From Zoogloea sp021286885 (lineage in GTDB: Bacteria; Pseudomonadota; Gammaproteobacteria; Burkholderiales; Rhodocyclaceae), in NCBI RefSeq assembly GCF_041915215.1, contig NZ_JAYSBV010000019.1: a stretch of DNA of 64,000 nt. One strand, given 5' to 3'. Below the pieces are notes generated by a model. That model was not told the origin of the DNA, did no database searches, and worked only from the letters and a program-made list of their open reading frames with translations. The position numbers were made by a program, and so were the translations under genes. This document shows, in pieces, positions 36,464 to 45,592 of the stretch. Numbering within the stretch: position 1 is the stretch's first letter; every line of letters begins with the position of its first letter.

Positions 36464-37411
36464 TCAGGCGACGCCGGCGCCGTGGGCCTGCATGTCGGCC
36501 CAGTAGCTGGAGCGCACCATGGGGCCGCAGGCGGCGTTCTTGAAGCCCATCTTGAGGGCTTCGGTTTCGAACATCTTGAAGGTGTCGGGATGCACGTAGC
36601 GCAGCACCGGCAGGTGGCCGCCGGAGGGCTGGAGGTATTGGCCAATGGTGAGCATGTCCACGTTGTGGGCGCGCAGGTCACGCATCACTTCGAGGATTTC
36701 CTCGTCGGTCTCGCCCAGCCCGACCATCAGGCCAGACTTGGTGAGCACTTCCGGCTGGCGGGCCTTGAAGGCCTTGAGCAATTCGAGGGAGTGGGCATAG
36801 TCGGCCCCCGGGCGCGCCTGCTTGTAGAGGCGGGGCACGGTTTCCAGGTTGTGGTTCATCACGTCCGGCGGAGCCTGGTCGAAGATTTCGAGGGCCACAT
36901 CCAGACGACCCCGGAAGTCGGGCACCAGCACTTCGATGGTGGTCTTGGGGCTGGCTGCGCGGGTTGCGCTGATGCATTCCACAAAGTGCTGGGCGCCGCC
37001 GTCGCGCAGATCGTCCCGGTCTACGCTGGTGATCACCACGTAGCGCAGGCGCATGGCGCCGATGGTCTTGGCCAGGTTGGTGGGTTCGTCGGCATTCAGG
37101 GGCTCGGGACGGCCATGGCCCACGTCGCAGAACGGACAGCGCCGGGTGCAGATGTCACCCATGATCATGAAGGTAGCCGTGCCCTTGCCAAAGCATTCGT
37201 GGATGTTGGGGCAGGAGGCTTCCTCGCAGACGGTGTGCAGCTTGTGCTCCCGCAAGGTTTCTTTGATCTCGTTGAAGCGTTCGGCTTCCTGACCGGCACC
37301 CAGCTTGATGCGGATCCACTCGGGCTTTTTGAGCCGTTCGGCGGGCACGATCTTGATGGGGATACGGGCAGTCTTGTCTGCGCCGCGTTGCTTGCGGGCG
37401 TTGGCGTCCAT
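36464..37411 (-). CDS. lipA: Lipoyl synthase LipA
   Basis: 315 residues, a radical-SAM enzyme that inserts two sulfurs into octanoyl-bound lipoyl domains. Both Fe-S clusters are visible: the auxiliary CEEASCPNIHECF and the SAM-binding CTRRCPFCDV (CX3CX2C). The C-terminal serine that ligates the auxiliary cluster lies in PMVRSSYWADMQ. It follows lipB by 14 bases in the minus-strand operon, so product of LipB is passed on locally. Confidence 0.97.
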   Translation of the reverse strand: MDANARKQRGADKTARIPIKIVPAERLKKPEWIRIKLGAGQEAERFNEIKETLREHKLHTVCEEASCPNIHECFGKGTATFMIMGDICTRRCPFCDVGHGRPEPLNADEPTNLAKTIGAMRLRYVVITSVDRDDLRDGGAQHFVECISATRAASPKTTIEVLVPDFRGRLDVALEIFDQAPPDVMNHNLETVPRLYKQARPGADYAHSLELLKAFKARQPEVLTKSGLMVGLGETDEEILEVMRDLRAHNVDMLTIGQYLQPSGGHLPVLRYVHPDTFKMFETEALKMGFKNAACGPMVRSSYWADMQAHGAGVA

Positions 37412-37425
37412 GGGCGAATGAGTCC

Positions 37426-38043
37426 TTAGGCGGTGGGTGGGACTTCGGGAAAGTGGCGCTGGAGATGGCCGAGGAGTCGTTGTGCAACCACCTCGGGAGC
37501 ATCGGTCACGCCGAAGTCTTTGAGTTGTATTGTTCTGAGCCCACTATAGCCGCAGGGATTGATCCAGGTAAACGGGGTCAAATCCATGTCGACATTGAGG
37601 GAAAGGCCGTGATAGCTGCGCCCGTTGCGCACCCGCAGGCCCAGGGCGGCGATCTTGGCGCCGTCGATATAGACCCCCGGTGCGCCGTCCTGGCGCTCGG
37701 CCTTGAGGCCGTAGTCGGCGATGCAGTCGATGAGGGACTGCTCCATCAGGTTCACCATCTCGCGCACCTTCAGGTGGCGGCGGTGCAGATCGAGGAGCAG
37801 ATAAACCACCACCTGGCCGGGGCCGTGGTAGGTGATCTGGCCGCCCCGGTCGATCTGGACCAGGGGAATCTCGGTCTGATGCAGCAGGTGCTCGGGCTTG
37901 CCGGCCTGCCCCAGGGTGTAGACCGGCGGGTGCTCCACGACCCAGATTTCGTCTTCCATGCTGGCGTCGCGCAGGGTGGTGAACTCCTGCATCGCACGCC
38001 AGGTGGGTTCGTAGGGCACCCGGCCCAGCGCGCGGATGATCAC
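37426..38043 (-). CDS. lipB: Octanoyltransferase LipB
   Basis: 205 residues. LipB moves octanoyl from acyl carrier protein to lipoyl domains. Motifs: IDRGGQITYHGPGQVVVYLL near residues 72-91 and GAKIAALGLRVRNGRSYHGLSLN, with the catalytic lysine in the latter; the conserved cysteine lies in WINPCGYSG. It starts with GTG at 38043, which overlaps the ybeD stop (GTGA), so translation is coupled. Confidence 0.95.
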   Translation of the reverse strand: MIIRALGRVPYEPTWRAMQEFTTLRDASMEDEIWVVEHPPVYTLGQAGKPEHLLHQTEIPLVQIDRGGQITYHGPGQVVVYLLLDLHRRHLKVREMVNLMEQSLIDCIADYGLKAERQDGAPGVYIDGAKIAALGLRVRNGRSYHGLSLNVDMDLTPFTWINPCGYSGLRTIQLKDFGVTDAPEVVAQRLLGHLQRHFPEVPPTA

Positions 38044-38315
38044 AGCACGACCTTTACCATCGGGTGGGCGGTGAGGGCCATGTAGAGCCCATCCAGCTGC
38101 GCCTTGGAGGTGGCGTTCAGGGTGCAGGTGATGGCCAGGTAATTGCCCTTGCTGGAGGGACGCATCTCGGTGCGGGCCGGATCAAAGTCGGGCGCGTGTT
38201 CGAGCACGACGGCGATCACCGCCTGGGCAAAGCCTTCCACCCGGGCGCCCATGATCTTGATCGGGAACTCGCAGGGGAATTCGAGGAGGGTGGTACGGTC
38301 TTCGGGTTTATTCAT
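38040..38315 (-). CDS. ybeD: YbeD family (DUF493/UPF0250) protein
   Basis: 91 residues beginning MNKPEDRTTLLEFPCEFPIK, the usual family start, with an ACT-like alpha-beta pattern and AHPMVKVVL at the end. The family sits between dacA and lipB in many proteobacteria; its biochemical role is not established, though a link to lipoate metabolism is suspected from position. The stop overlaps the lipB GTG by four bases. Confidence 0.92.
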   Translation of the reverse strand: MNKPEDRTTLLEFPCEFPIKIMGARVEGFAQAVIAVVLEHAPDFDPARTEMRPSSKGNYLAITCTLNATSKAQLDGLYMALTAHPMVKVVL

Positions 38316-38332
38316 GGTGCAGACTCCCGGGA

Positions 38333-39457
38333 TCAGAGGTTCTTCAGCCAGAGGCGGAAAGCGTCCCACAGACGGCCAAACCAGCCGGCGGAGGGGACTT
38401 CTTCCAGGGCCACCAGGGGATACTCGCCCACGGGCTTGTCGTTGATGCTCAGTTGCAGGGTGCCCACCGGCTGGCCCTTGGTGAGGGGCGCGAACACGGG
38501 CTGCTGGCTGACCACGTTGGCCTTCAGCTTCTGCGCATCCCCCTTGGGCAGGGAGAGCACGAAATCGTTCAGGAAGCCGACCTTCACGTTGTTCTCGGCA
38601 CCCTTCCAGACCCGGAAGTCGCTTACCGCCTGGTTGGCGGAATACACCTTCACCGAGTCGAAGGCCAGATAGCCCCAGTTGAGCAGCTTCTGGGATTCGG
38701 CAGCGCGCACGCTGTCGCTGGTGGTGCCCACCACCACCGAGATCAGGCGGCGGTCGTTGCGCTTGGCGGAGGCGATCAGGCAGTAGCCGGCGCTGTCGGT
38801 GTGGCCGGTCTTGACGCCATCCACAGTGGGATCGGAGAACAGCAGCCGGTTGCGGTTGGGCTGGCGGATCTTGTTGTAGCTGTATTCCTTGATCGAGTAG
38901 ATCGGGTAGAACTCGGGGAAGTCGCGGATCAGGGCCTGGGTCAGGGTGGCCAGATCACGCACCGAGGCCAGGTGGCTGGGGCCGGGCAGGCCGGTGGCGT
39001 TCTCGTAGTGGGTGTTCTTCATGCCCAGCTTGGCGGCGGTCTGGTTCATCAGCTGGACGAAGTTTTCTTCGGAGCCGGCGATCAGTTCGGCCAGGGCGAC
39101 GCAGGCGTCGTTGCCGGACTGGATGATCATGCCGTGGATCAGCTCATCTACCGTTACGGGCTTGTTGGGTTCGATGAACATCTTGGAGCCGCTGATCTTC
39201 CAGGCCTTTGCGGAGACCGGCACATCCTGCTGGAGGCTGATGCGCTTTTCCTTGAGGGCGGAGAAGGTCAGGTAGGCCGTCATCAACTTGGTGAGGGACG
39301 CTGGCTCGATCTTTTCATCGGGCCCCTGGGCGGTGAGGATCTGGCCAGACCCCACATCGACCAGCAGCCAGGCCTTGGCAGCAACGGTGGGCGGGGTCAT
39401 CTGGGCCAGGGCGAGGGCCGGGACGAGCAGCAGAAGCAGGATGATGCGGCGCAGCAT
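38333..39457 (-). CDS. dacA: D-alanyl-D-alanine carboxypeptidase (PBP5/6 type)
   Basis: 374 residues with a signal peptide (IILLLLLVPALALA, cleavage near residue 19). Active-site motifs of family S11: S54-x-x-K57 in EPASLTKLM, S114-G-N116 and K216-T-G218. A C-terminal beta domain leads to an amphipathic anchor ending FGRLWDAFRLWLKNL. It removes the terminal D-alanine from peptidoglycan stem peptides in the periplasm. It is the first gene of the dacA-ybeD-lipB-lipA operon, with a candidate promoter at 39486-39515. Confidence 0.95.
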   Translation of the reverse strand: MLRRIILLLLLVPALALAQMTPPTVAAKAWLLVDVGSGQILTAQGPDEKIEPASLTKLMTAYLTFSALKEKRISLQQDVPVSAKAWKISGSKMFIEPNKPVTVDELIHGMIIQSGNDACVALAELIAGSEENFVQLMNQTAAKLGMKNTHYENATGLPGPSHLASVRDLATLTQALIRDFPEFYPIYSIKEYSYNKIRQPNRNRLLFSDPTVDGVKTGHTDSAGYCLIASAKRNDRRLISVVVGTTSDSVRAAESQKLLNWGYLAFDSVKVYSANQAVSDFRVWKGAENNVKVGFLNDFVLSLPKGDAQKLKANVVSQQPVFAPLTKGQPVGTLQLSINDKPVGEYPLVALEEVPSAGWFGRLWDAFRLWLKNL

Positions 39458-39485
39458 GATAGGGGATAGAATTGCAAAGAACGCG

Positions 39486-39515
39486 ATTATAGTCGTCCCC
39501 TCGAATCGGTTTCGA
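39486..39515 (-). promoter_or_regulatory. Candidate dacA promoter
   Basis: On the minus strand TCGAAA (39515-39510) is followed after 18 bases by a perfect TATAAT (39491-39486). Transcription would start near 39479, about 22 bases before the dacA ATG. Confidence 0.55.
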
Positions 39516-39573
39516 CCCGGATTTGTGTAGGGGTGTAGGGAACTTTCCGGTTCCACCCTTTGTCTGGCTATTT

Positions 39574-39873
39574 ATGATGCTCATGCTGCGCCGCCTCCTT
39601 GCCCTGGTTTTTGTTGCCCTTGCCCTGATCGGGGCAGGTAGCGCCGTGGCCGACGATGCGGATGGAATCGCCAGCACGGTGCAGGAATGCACCCAGGGCG
39701 ACCTGGCCAGCGTCGACCTCCCCGACTGGCCCGAGCCCGAAGATTCTCCGCCCCTGTTCCGCCCGGTGCTGCCCAGTACCGCCGTGGCTCCCGAAGTTCT
39801 GGTGCTCCAACCCGGCCAGCCCCTCGTCTCCCTGCATCACCCCCCGGCTGCACCGCCCCCCAGGCGGGCCTAA
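39574..39873 (+). CDS. Small exported protein at the head of the czc operon
   Basis: 99 residues. A signal peptide (MLRRLLALVFVALALIGAGSAVA, cleavage near residue 26) leads to a short acidic and proline-rich mature region with one cysteine, a pair of histidines (LVSLHHPP) and a Pro-Arg end. Start is ambiguous between ATG at 39574, 39577 and 39583. No domain is recognised. Small exported or periplasmic proteins often open RND metal-efflux operons, and this one is 150 bases before czcC on the same strand; a metal-binding role is a guess. Confidence 0.6.
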   Translation: MMLMLRRLLALVFVALALIGAGSAVADDADGIASTVQECTQGDLASVDLPDWPEPEDSPPLFRPVLPSTAVAPEVLVLQPGQPLVSLHHPPAAPPPRRA

Positions 39874-40023
39874 GCCTTTCCTTGTTTTCTCCGTAATACC
39901 ACAGGCATGATTTGCCCGGCTTGGTTGCGTCTGCGCTGAGCGCGGGGCATGGGCAGGCAGGGCCTGAGCCCTTGTGGTTTGTCCGCTGTTTCCCCGGTTA
40001 TTTCCCTTCTCAGGGGTCTTTGA

Positions 40024-41256
40024 ATGTTCAGAAAACTGATTCTGGCTGGGGCCGTGTGCGCCCTGGTCAGCCACGTCCCGGCTGCGCTGGCGGCCGAGGA
40101 CGTCTATAGCCTTGCCCGGCTGCGTGAGATGGCCCAGGCCACTCACCCGGTACTTCAGGCCGCCCAGGCCCAGGTCGATGCGGGGCGGGGCCAAGTACAG
40201 GCCGCCAGTGCTTATCCGAATCCCGAACTGGAGTTCCAGACCGGCAAGACCCGCCCCCGCACCAGTGGCGTGACGACGGGCAGTGTCACCAGCCTGGCCG
40301 TGACCCAGCGCCTGGATCTGCCCTGGCAGCGGGAGGCCCGCATCGGCGCAGCCAGTGCCGGGCTGGAGGCCCTGGAGGCCGAGCGGCGGGGGTTTGAGGT
40401 GGATTGGCTGGCCGCCCTCAACCGGGCCTGGTTTGACTTGCTGCGCCGGGAGGCCGAGCAGCGCGCCACCCAGGAAGACTTGGATCTGGCTGATCAGATC
40501 CACGCTAAGGTGGCGGTGCGGGTTAAGACCGGTGAGTCGCCCCGCTACGAACTCATCAAGGCCGATACCGAGCGCCTCAACGCCCGTAAGAACCGGGATG
40601 CGGCAGTGCTGCGGGTAGCCCAGGCCCGGGCCGCCCTGCGGGCCCGGGTGGGAGGCGCTCTGCCCGAGGATTTCCGTATTGTGGGCTCCCTGCGCGATGT
40701 GACTGCGCCGCCGGCCCTGGAGGAACTGCAGGCCGAAGTGCTCGCCCGCAACCCGGAGTTGCTTGAGGCCCGGGCCCGGGTGCGCCAGGCCGAGCAGCAG
40801 CTTGCGCTGGAGCGCCTGCGTCGTCAGCCCGAGGTGTCCCTCAAGCTGAGCCAGGAGCAAGACCCGGAAATCCGTGACAGCCGCGCCGGGCTGGTGCTCA
40901 CCGTGCCCCTGTGGGATCGGCGTCAGGGCCCGGTGGCCGAAGCTGGCGCCCAGCTCCAGCGCAGCCTGAGCCTGCGCGATGCCCGGCAGCTGGCCCTGCA
41001 ACAGGCCCTGACGGGGGCCTACAGCCAGTACGAACAGGCCCGCAACCAGGTGAATGCCCTCGAGAACGGCATCCTGCGGGAAGCCGAGGCCGCCCTCAAG
41101 GTGGCCGAAGCCGCCTACCGCTTTGGCGAGCGCGGGATTCTGGATTACCTGGATGCCCAGCGCGTGTTCCGCGCCGCCCGGAATGAACTCATCACGGCCC
41201 GCCATGAACTGCAACTGGCGACCATTGAAATCGAACGACTGCGAGCCCTGCCATGA
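40024..41256 (+). CDS. czcC: Outer-membrane efflux protein CzcC (TolC family)
   Basis: 410 residues with a signal peptide (LILAGAVCALVSHVPAALA). The mature protein is two repeats of long coiled helices plus short strands, typical of OMF proteins; sequence such as ARQLALQQALTGAYSQYEQARNQ and AYRFGERGILDYLDAQRVFRAAR is characteristic of CzcC/CusC-like members. It forms the outer-membrane duct of a tripartite metal pump. Its stop overlaps the czcB start by four bases (ATGA). Confidence 0.92.
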   Translation: MFRKLILAGAVCALVSHVPAALAAEDVYSLARLREMAQATHPVLQAAQAQVDAGRGQVQAASAYPNPELEFQTGKTRPRTSGVTTGSVTSLAVTQRLDLPWQREARIGAASAGLEALEAERRGFEVDWLAALNRAWFDLLRREAEQRATQEDLDLADQIHAKVAVRVKTGESPRYELIKADTERLNARKNRDAAVLRVAQARAALRARVGGALPEDFRIVGSLRDVTAPPALEELQAEVLARNPELLEARARVRQAEQQLALERLRRQPEVSLKLSQEQDPEIRDSRAGLVLTVPLWDRRQGPVAEAGAQLQRSLSLRDARQLALQQALTGAYSQYEQARNQVNALENGILREAEAALKVAEAAYRFGERGILDYLDAQRVFRAARNELITARHELQLATIEIERLRALP

Positions 41257-42425
41257 CCTCTGTTCCCAAGCATTTCAAACACGCTGCCCTGGCCCTGTTG
41301 GTGCTGGCCAGCCTGAATCTGGCCGGTTGCCAGGATGAGGCCAAGACTTCTCCGGCAGCCAGCGCCGAAAGCCGCGAGGCTGCCGACCCCCGGCTGGTGA
41401 CGGTGCCCGAGAACTTTGGCGCCCAGCTCAAGGTGGAAGCGCTCAGCAAGGCGCCGGTGGCCGACACCCTGAGCGTGGCGGGCAAGGTGGATTTTGATCA
41501 GAGCCGCCTGACCCGGATCGGTGCCAGTGTGACCGGGCGCATTACCGAGATTCAGGTGTTTCCTGGCCAGCCAGTGCAGGTGGGGGATAGCCTCGCGGTG
41601 CTCAACAGCACCGAACTGGGCCAGGCCCAGCTTAATTACCTGAAGGCTCGGGCCCAGGCGGATCTGCAGGCCCGCAGCGTGGAGCGGGCACGCCAGTTGT
41701 TTGCCGCCGACGTGATCGGCCAGGCCGAACTTCAGCGTCGCGAAAGCGAGTTGGCGGTGGCTTCTGCCGAGCAGCGGGGGGCCGCTGATCAGCTCAAGGT
41801 GCTGGGGGTGAGTCCGGCGGCCATCAACCGGCTGGGCAGCAGCGGGGCTATCAATTCGGTGAGCACCGTGGCGGCCACCATTGCTGGAACGGTGGTGGAG
41901 CGGAACGTGACCGTCGGTCAGGTGGTGCAGCCGGCGGAATCCCTGTTTGTGGTGGCTGATCTGGCCCGGGTCTGGGTCACGGCGGAGGTGCCGGAGCAGC
42001 AAGCGGCCCAAGTGCGTGCCGGTCAGGTGGTGGATATCGACGTGCCGGCCCTTGGGGAGCGCCTGCGAGGCAAACTGATCTATGTGGCCGATACGGTGAA
42101 TCCTGATACCCGAACTCTGGCGGTGCGCAGTGAGCTGGACAACAAGGATCGCCGCCTCAAGCCGGCCATGCTGGCCACCATGCTGATTCAGGCCGCGCCC
42201 ATGGAGCGCCTGGTGGTGCCTGCCCGGGCAGTGGTGCGGGAAGGAGATGCCGACCATGTGTTCGTGGAGCAGGCCGCTGGCCGCTTCCGTCTGACCCCGG
42301 TCAAGCTTGGGCCCGATGCGGATGGGCGACGGGCGGTGTTGAGCGGCCTGGAGGCTGGCCAGCGGGTGCTGACCGATGGGGCCTTCCATCTGAACAACGA
42401 GCGCAAGCGCAAAGAGCTGGAGTGA
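41253..42425 (+). CDS. czcB: Periplasmic adaptor CzcB (lipoprotein)
   Basis: 390 residues of the membrane-fusion protein family. A lipobox LAGC with Cys26 shows it is lipid-anchored. A barrel-sandwich (biotinyl-lipoyl-like) domain, a coiled hairpin (AQLNYLKARAQADLQARSVERARQL) and a beta-barrel with GKLIYVADTVNPDTRTL follow. It links CzcA with CzcC. No histidine-rich N-terminal extension of the Cupriavidus CzcB type is seen. Confidence 0.92.
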   Translation: MTSVPKHFKHAALALLVLASLNLAGCQDEAKTSPAASAESREAADPRLVTVPENFGAQLKVEALSKAPVADTLSVAGKVDFDQSRLTRIGASVTGRITEIQVFPGQPVQVGDSLAVLNSTELGQAQLNYLKARAQADLQARSVERARQLFAADVIGQAELQRRESELAVASAEQRGAADQLKVLGVSPAAINRLGSSGAINSVSTVAATIAGTVVERNVTVGQVVQPAESLFVVADLARVWVTAEVPEQQAAQVRAGQVVDIDVPALGERLRGKLIYVADTVNPDTRTLAVRSELDNKDRRLKPAMLATMLIQAAPMERLVVPARAVVREGDADHVFVEQAAGRFRLTPVKLGPDADGRRAVLSGLEAGQRVLTDGAFHLNNERKRKELE

Positions 42426-42434
42426 GGCCCGATC

Positions 42435-45400
42435 ATGATTGAAGCCCTTGTCCGTGCCGCATTGCGCCAGCGCCTGGTGGTGGTGGTGCTGGCGGTCGTG
42501 TTGCTGGCCTTTGGCCTGAACGCGGCGCACCACCTGTCGGTGGATGCCTTTCCTGATGTGACCAATGTGCAGGTCCAGATCGCCACCGAGGCCAAGGGGC
42601 GTTCCCCCGAGGAGGTGGAGCGCTTTGTGACCGTGCCCCTCGAAATCGCGATGACCGGCCTGCCCGGCCTGACCGAGATGCGCTCCCTCAACAAGCCGGG
42701 CCTGTCGCTGATCACCCTGGTGTTTACCGATCAGACCGACGTGTATTTCGCCCGCCAGTTGGTGATGGAGCGCCTGCTGGAGGCCGGCAGCCGGATGCCC
42801 CAGGGGGTGGTGCCGGTGCTGGGCCCCGTGTCCACGGGGCTGGGGGAGGTGTATCAATACACCCTCGACAAGCCCGATGACGGCACCCGGGAACTCACCG
42901 AAAAGGAGCTGACCGAGCGCCGCATCGTGCAGGATTGGGTGGTGCGGCCCTTGCTGCGCTCCATCCCCGGGGTGGCTGAGATCAACTCCCAGGGCGGTTT
43001 CGTGCGCCAGTACCAAGTGCTGGTGAACCCGGATCGGCTGCGCCACTACGGGCTTTCGATCCGCGAAGTGTATGAGGCGGTGGGGCGCAACAACGCCAAC
43101 TCCGGCGGCGGCGTGCTGCCCCAGTACGCGGAGCAATACCTGATCCGGGGGGTGGGCCTGGTGCGCAGCCTGGACGACATCGGCGCCATCGTGCTCAAGG
43201 AGGTGGGCGGTACCCCCGTGTATGTGCGCGACGTGGCCGAGGTCAGCTTTGGCCATGAGGTGCGCCAGGGGGCGGTGCTCAAGAACGGCGACACCGAGGC
43301 GGTGGGCGGCATTGTGATGATGCTGCGCGGCGGTAACGCCAAAGAGGTGGTGAGCCGGATCAAGACCCGGGTGGCCGAGATCAACGCCAAGGGCATGCTG
43401 CCCGACGGGCTCCAGATCGTGCCCTACTACGACCGCTCCGAGCTGGTGGATGCGGCCTTGTGGACGGTCAGCAAGGTGCTGATCGAAGGCATCGCGCTGG
43501 TGGTGGTGATTCTGCTGCTCTTCCTGGGGGATGTGCGCTCCAGCCTGATCGTGGTGGCGACCCTGGTGCTGACGCCGCTGCTGACCTTCATGGCCATGAA
43601 CCATTACGGCATCTCGGCCAACCTGATGTCTTTGGGCGGCCTGGCGATTGCGATTGGCCTGATGGTGGATGGCTCGGTGGTGGTGGTGGAGAACGCCTTT
43701 GCCCGCCTGGGCCATGCTGCCGAGCGGGGCGAGAGCAAGGTGCGCATCGTGTTTGACGCGGTGCGCGAGGTGGCGACCCCGGTGATCTTCGGGGTGAGCA
43801 TCATCATCCTGGTGTTCCTGCCCCTGATGACCCTGCAGGGCATGGAGGGCAAGATGTTCGCCCCCCTGGCCTACACCATCGCGATTGCGCTGGCGGTCTC
43901 CCTGTTCCTGTCCCTCACCCTGACCCCGGTGCTGTCTTCCTACCTGCTCAAGGGCGGCGCGGAGCACGATACCTGGCTGATTGCCCGGATCAAGGCGCCC
44001 TACCTGCGTCTGCTCCATCTGGCCCTGGCCAACGGGCGCAAGACGGTGGTGGTGAGTGCGGTGGTGCTGGTGGGCACCTTGAGCCTGTTCCCGCTACTGG
44101 GGACGGCTTTCATCCCTGACATGCGCGAAGGTTCCATCGTGCCCGGGGTGGTGCGGGTGCCCAACATCTCGCTGGAAGAGTCCCTGCGCATGGAAAAGCA
44201 GGCGATGAAGCTGGTGATGGAAGTGCCCGGGGTGAAATCGGCGGTGTCCAGCGTCGGGCGGGGTGAATCCCCGGCAGACCCCCAGGGCCAGAACGAATCC
44301 ACCCCCATCGTGAGCCTCAAGCCCCGAGACGAGTGGCCCGCCGGCTGGACCCAGGATGACATCGCGAATGCAATCCGGGAAAAGCTCCAGGTGCTGCCCG
44401 GCGCCCAGGTGGTGATGGCCCAGCCCATTTCCGCCCGGGTGGCCGAGATGGTGACCGGGGTGCGCTCGGATGTGGCGATCAAGGTGTTTGGCGATGATCT
44501 GGACGAGCTCAAGCGCAAGGCCGACGAGATTGCCCGGGTGGCAGGCGGCGTGGCCGGGGCGATGGACATCCGGGTGGAGCGGGTCACCGGCCAGCAGTAC
44601 CTGGCCATCGAGATCGACCGCCAGGCGATTGCGCGCCACGGGCTGAACGTCTCCGACGTGAACGACATGATCGAGGTCGCCATTGGCGGCAAGCCGGCTA
44701 CCGAGGTGTTCGAGGGCGAGCGCCGCTTTGCGGCGGTGGTGCGCCTGCCGGAAGCTTTCCGGGATAACACCGAGAAGATTGGCAACATCCTGCTCACCAC
44801 CCCCAGCGGGGTGCCGGTGGCGCTGGAAAGTCTCGCCACCATCAAGGTGATGGACGGCCCGGCCCAGGTCTCCCGGGAACTGGCCAAGCGTCGGATCGTG
44901 GTGGGGGTGAATGTGCAGGGCCGGGACTTGGGCAGTTTTGTGGAAGAACTGCGCCGCAGCGTGGATGCCCAGGTGCCGCTCAAGGAAGGCTATTACCTGG
45001 AGTGGGGCGGCCAGTTCCAGAACCTGGAGCGGGCCATGGGCCACCTGTCGGTCATCATCCCGGTGACGGTGGGTGCGATCTTCTTCCTGCTCTTTTTGCT
45101 GTTCGGCTCCCTCAAGCTGGCCAGCCTCATCATCCTGGTGTTGCCCTTTGCCAGTGTGGGTGGGGTGCTCGGCCTGCTGGTGACGGGCGAATACCTGTCG
45201 GTGCCGGCCTCGGTGGGCTTCATCGCCCTGTGGGGGATTGCGGTGCTGAACGGGGTGGTGCTGGTGAGTTGCATCCGGGGGCTGCGCAGCGAGGGCATGT
45301 CCCTGGCCGAGGCGGTGGAGCACGGTGCAGTCCACCGTTTCCGCCCGGTGATGATGACCGCCACGGTCGCCCTGCTGGCCCTGATCCCCTTCCTGTTCGC

Positions 45401-45536
45401 CACCGGGCCGGGCTCCGAGGTCCAGCGTCCCCTCGCCATTGTGGTGATTGGGGGGCTGATTACCTCCACCCTGCTCACCCTGGTGGTGCTGCCCACCCTC
45501 TATCGCTGGTTTGACGATCAGCCCTACGAAGCATGA
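42435..45536 (+). CDS. czcA: Heavy-metal efflux RND pump CzcA/CusA family
   Basis: 1033 residues, twelve hydrophobic helices with two large periplasmic loops, family HME-RND. It exports cations from periplasm or cytoplasm driven by protons. The fourth helix carries GLMVDGSVVVVEN with D412 and E419, matching D408 and E415 of CzcA; the position equal to CzcA D402 is alanine (A406). Of the three copper-binding methionines of CusA only one has a counterpart, in RVAEMVTGV. A divalent metal (Zn, Co, Ni, Cd) is therefore likelier than Cu or Ag; the metal is not proven. Nine bases after czcB. Confidence 0.93.
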   Translation: MIEALVRAALRQRLVVVVLAVVLLAFGLNAAHHLSVDAFPDVTNVQVQIATEAKGRSPEEVERFVTVPLEIAMTGLPGLTEMRSLNKPGLSLITLVFTDQTDVYFARQLVMERLLEAGSRMPQGVVPVLGPVSTGLGEVYQYTLDKPDDGTRELTEKELTERRIVQDWVVRPLLRSIPGVAEINSQGGFVRQYQVLVNPDRLRHYGLSIREVYEAVGRNNANSGGGVLPQYAEQYLIRGVGLVRSLDDIGAIVLKEVGGTPVYVRDVAEVSFGHEVRQGAVLKNGDTEAVGGIVMMLRGGNAKEVVSRIKTRVAEINAKGMLPDGLQIVPYYDRSELVDAALWTVSKVLIEGIALVVVILLLFLGDVRSSLIVVATLVLTPLLTFMAMNHYGISANLMSLGGLAIAIGLMVDGSVVVVENAFARLGHAAERGESKVRIVFDAVREVATPVIFGVSIIILVFLPLMTLQGMEGKMFAPLAYTIAIALAVSLFLSLTLTPVLSSYLLKGGAEHDTWLIARIKAPYLRLLHLALANGRKTVVVSAVVLVGTLSLFPLLGTAFIPDMREGSIVPGVVRVPNISLEESLRMEKQAMKLVMEVPGVKSAVSSVGRGESPADPQGQNESTPIVSLKPRDEWPAGWTQDDIANAIREKLQVLPGAQVVMAQPISARVAEMVTGVRSDVAIKVFGDDLDELKRKADEIARVAGGVAGAMDIRVERVTGQQYLAIEIDRQAIARHGLNVSDVNDMIEVAIGGKPATEVFEGERRFAAVVRLPEAFRDNTEKIGNILLTTPSGVPVALESLATIKVMDGPAQVSRELAKRRIVVGVNVQGRDLGSFVEELRRSVDAQVPLKEGYYLEWGGQFQNLERAMGHLSVIIPVTVGAIFFLLFLLFGSLKLASLIILVLPFASVGGVLGLLVTGEYLSVPASVGFIALWGIAVLNGVVLVSCIRGLRSEGMSLAEAVEHGAVHRFRPVMMTATVALLALIPFLFATGPGSEVQRPLAIVVIGGLITSTLLTLVVLPTLYRWFDDQPYEA

Positions 45537-45592
45537 TGCCAGCGCTGGGGTGGCCTGGAGGCTGCCCCAGCGTGGGTATGAGGAGAACTGAA

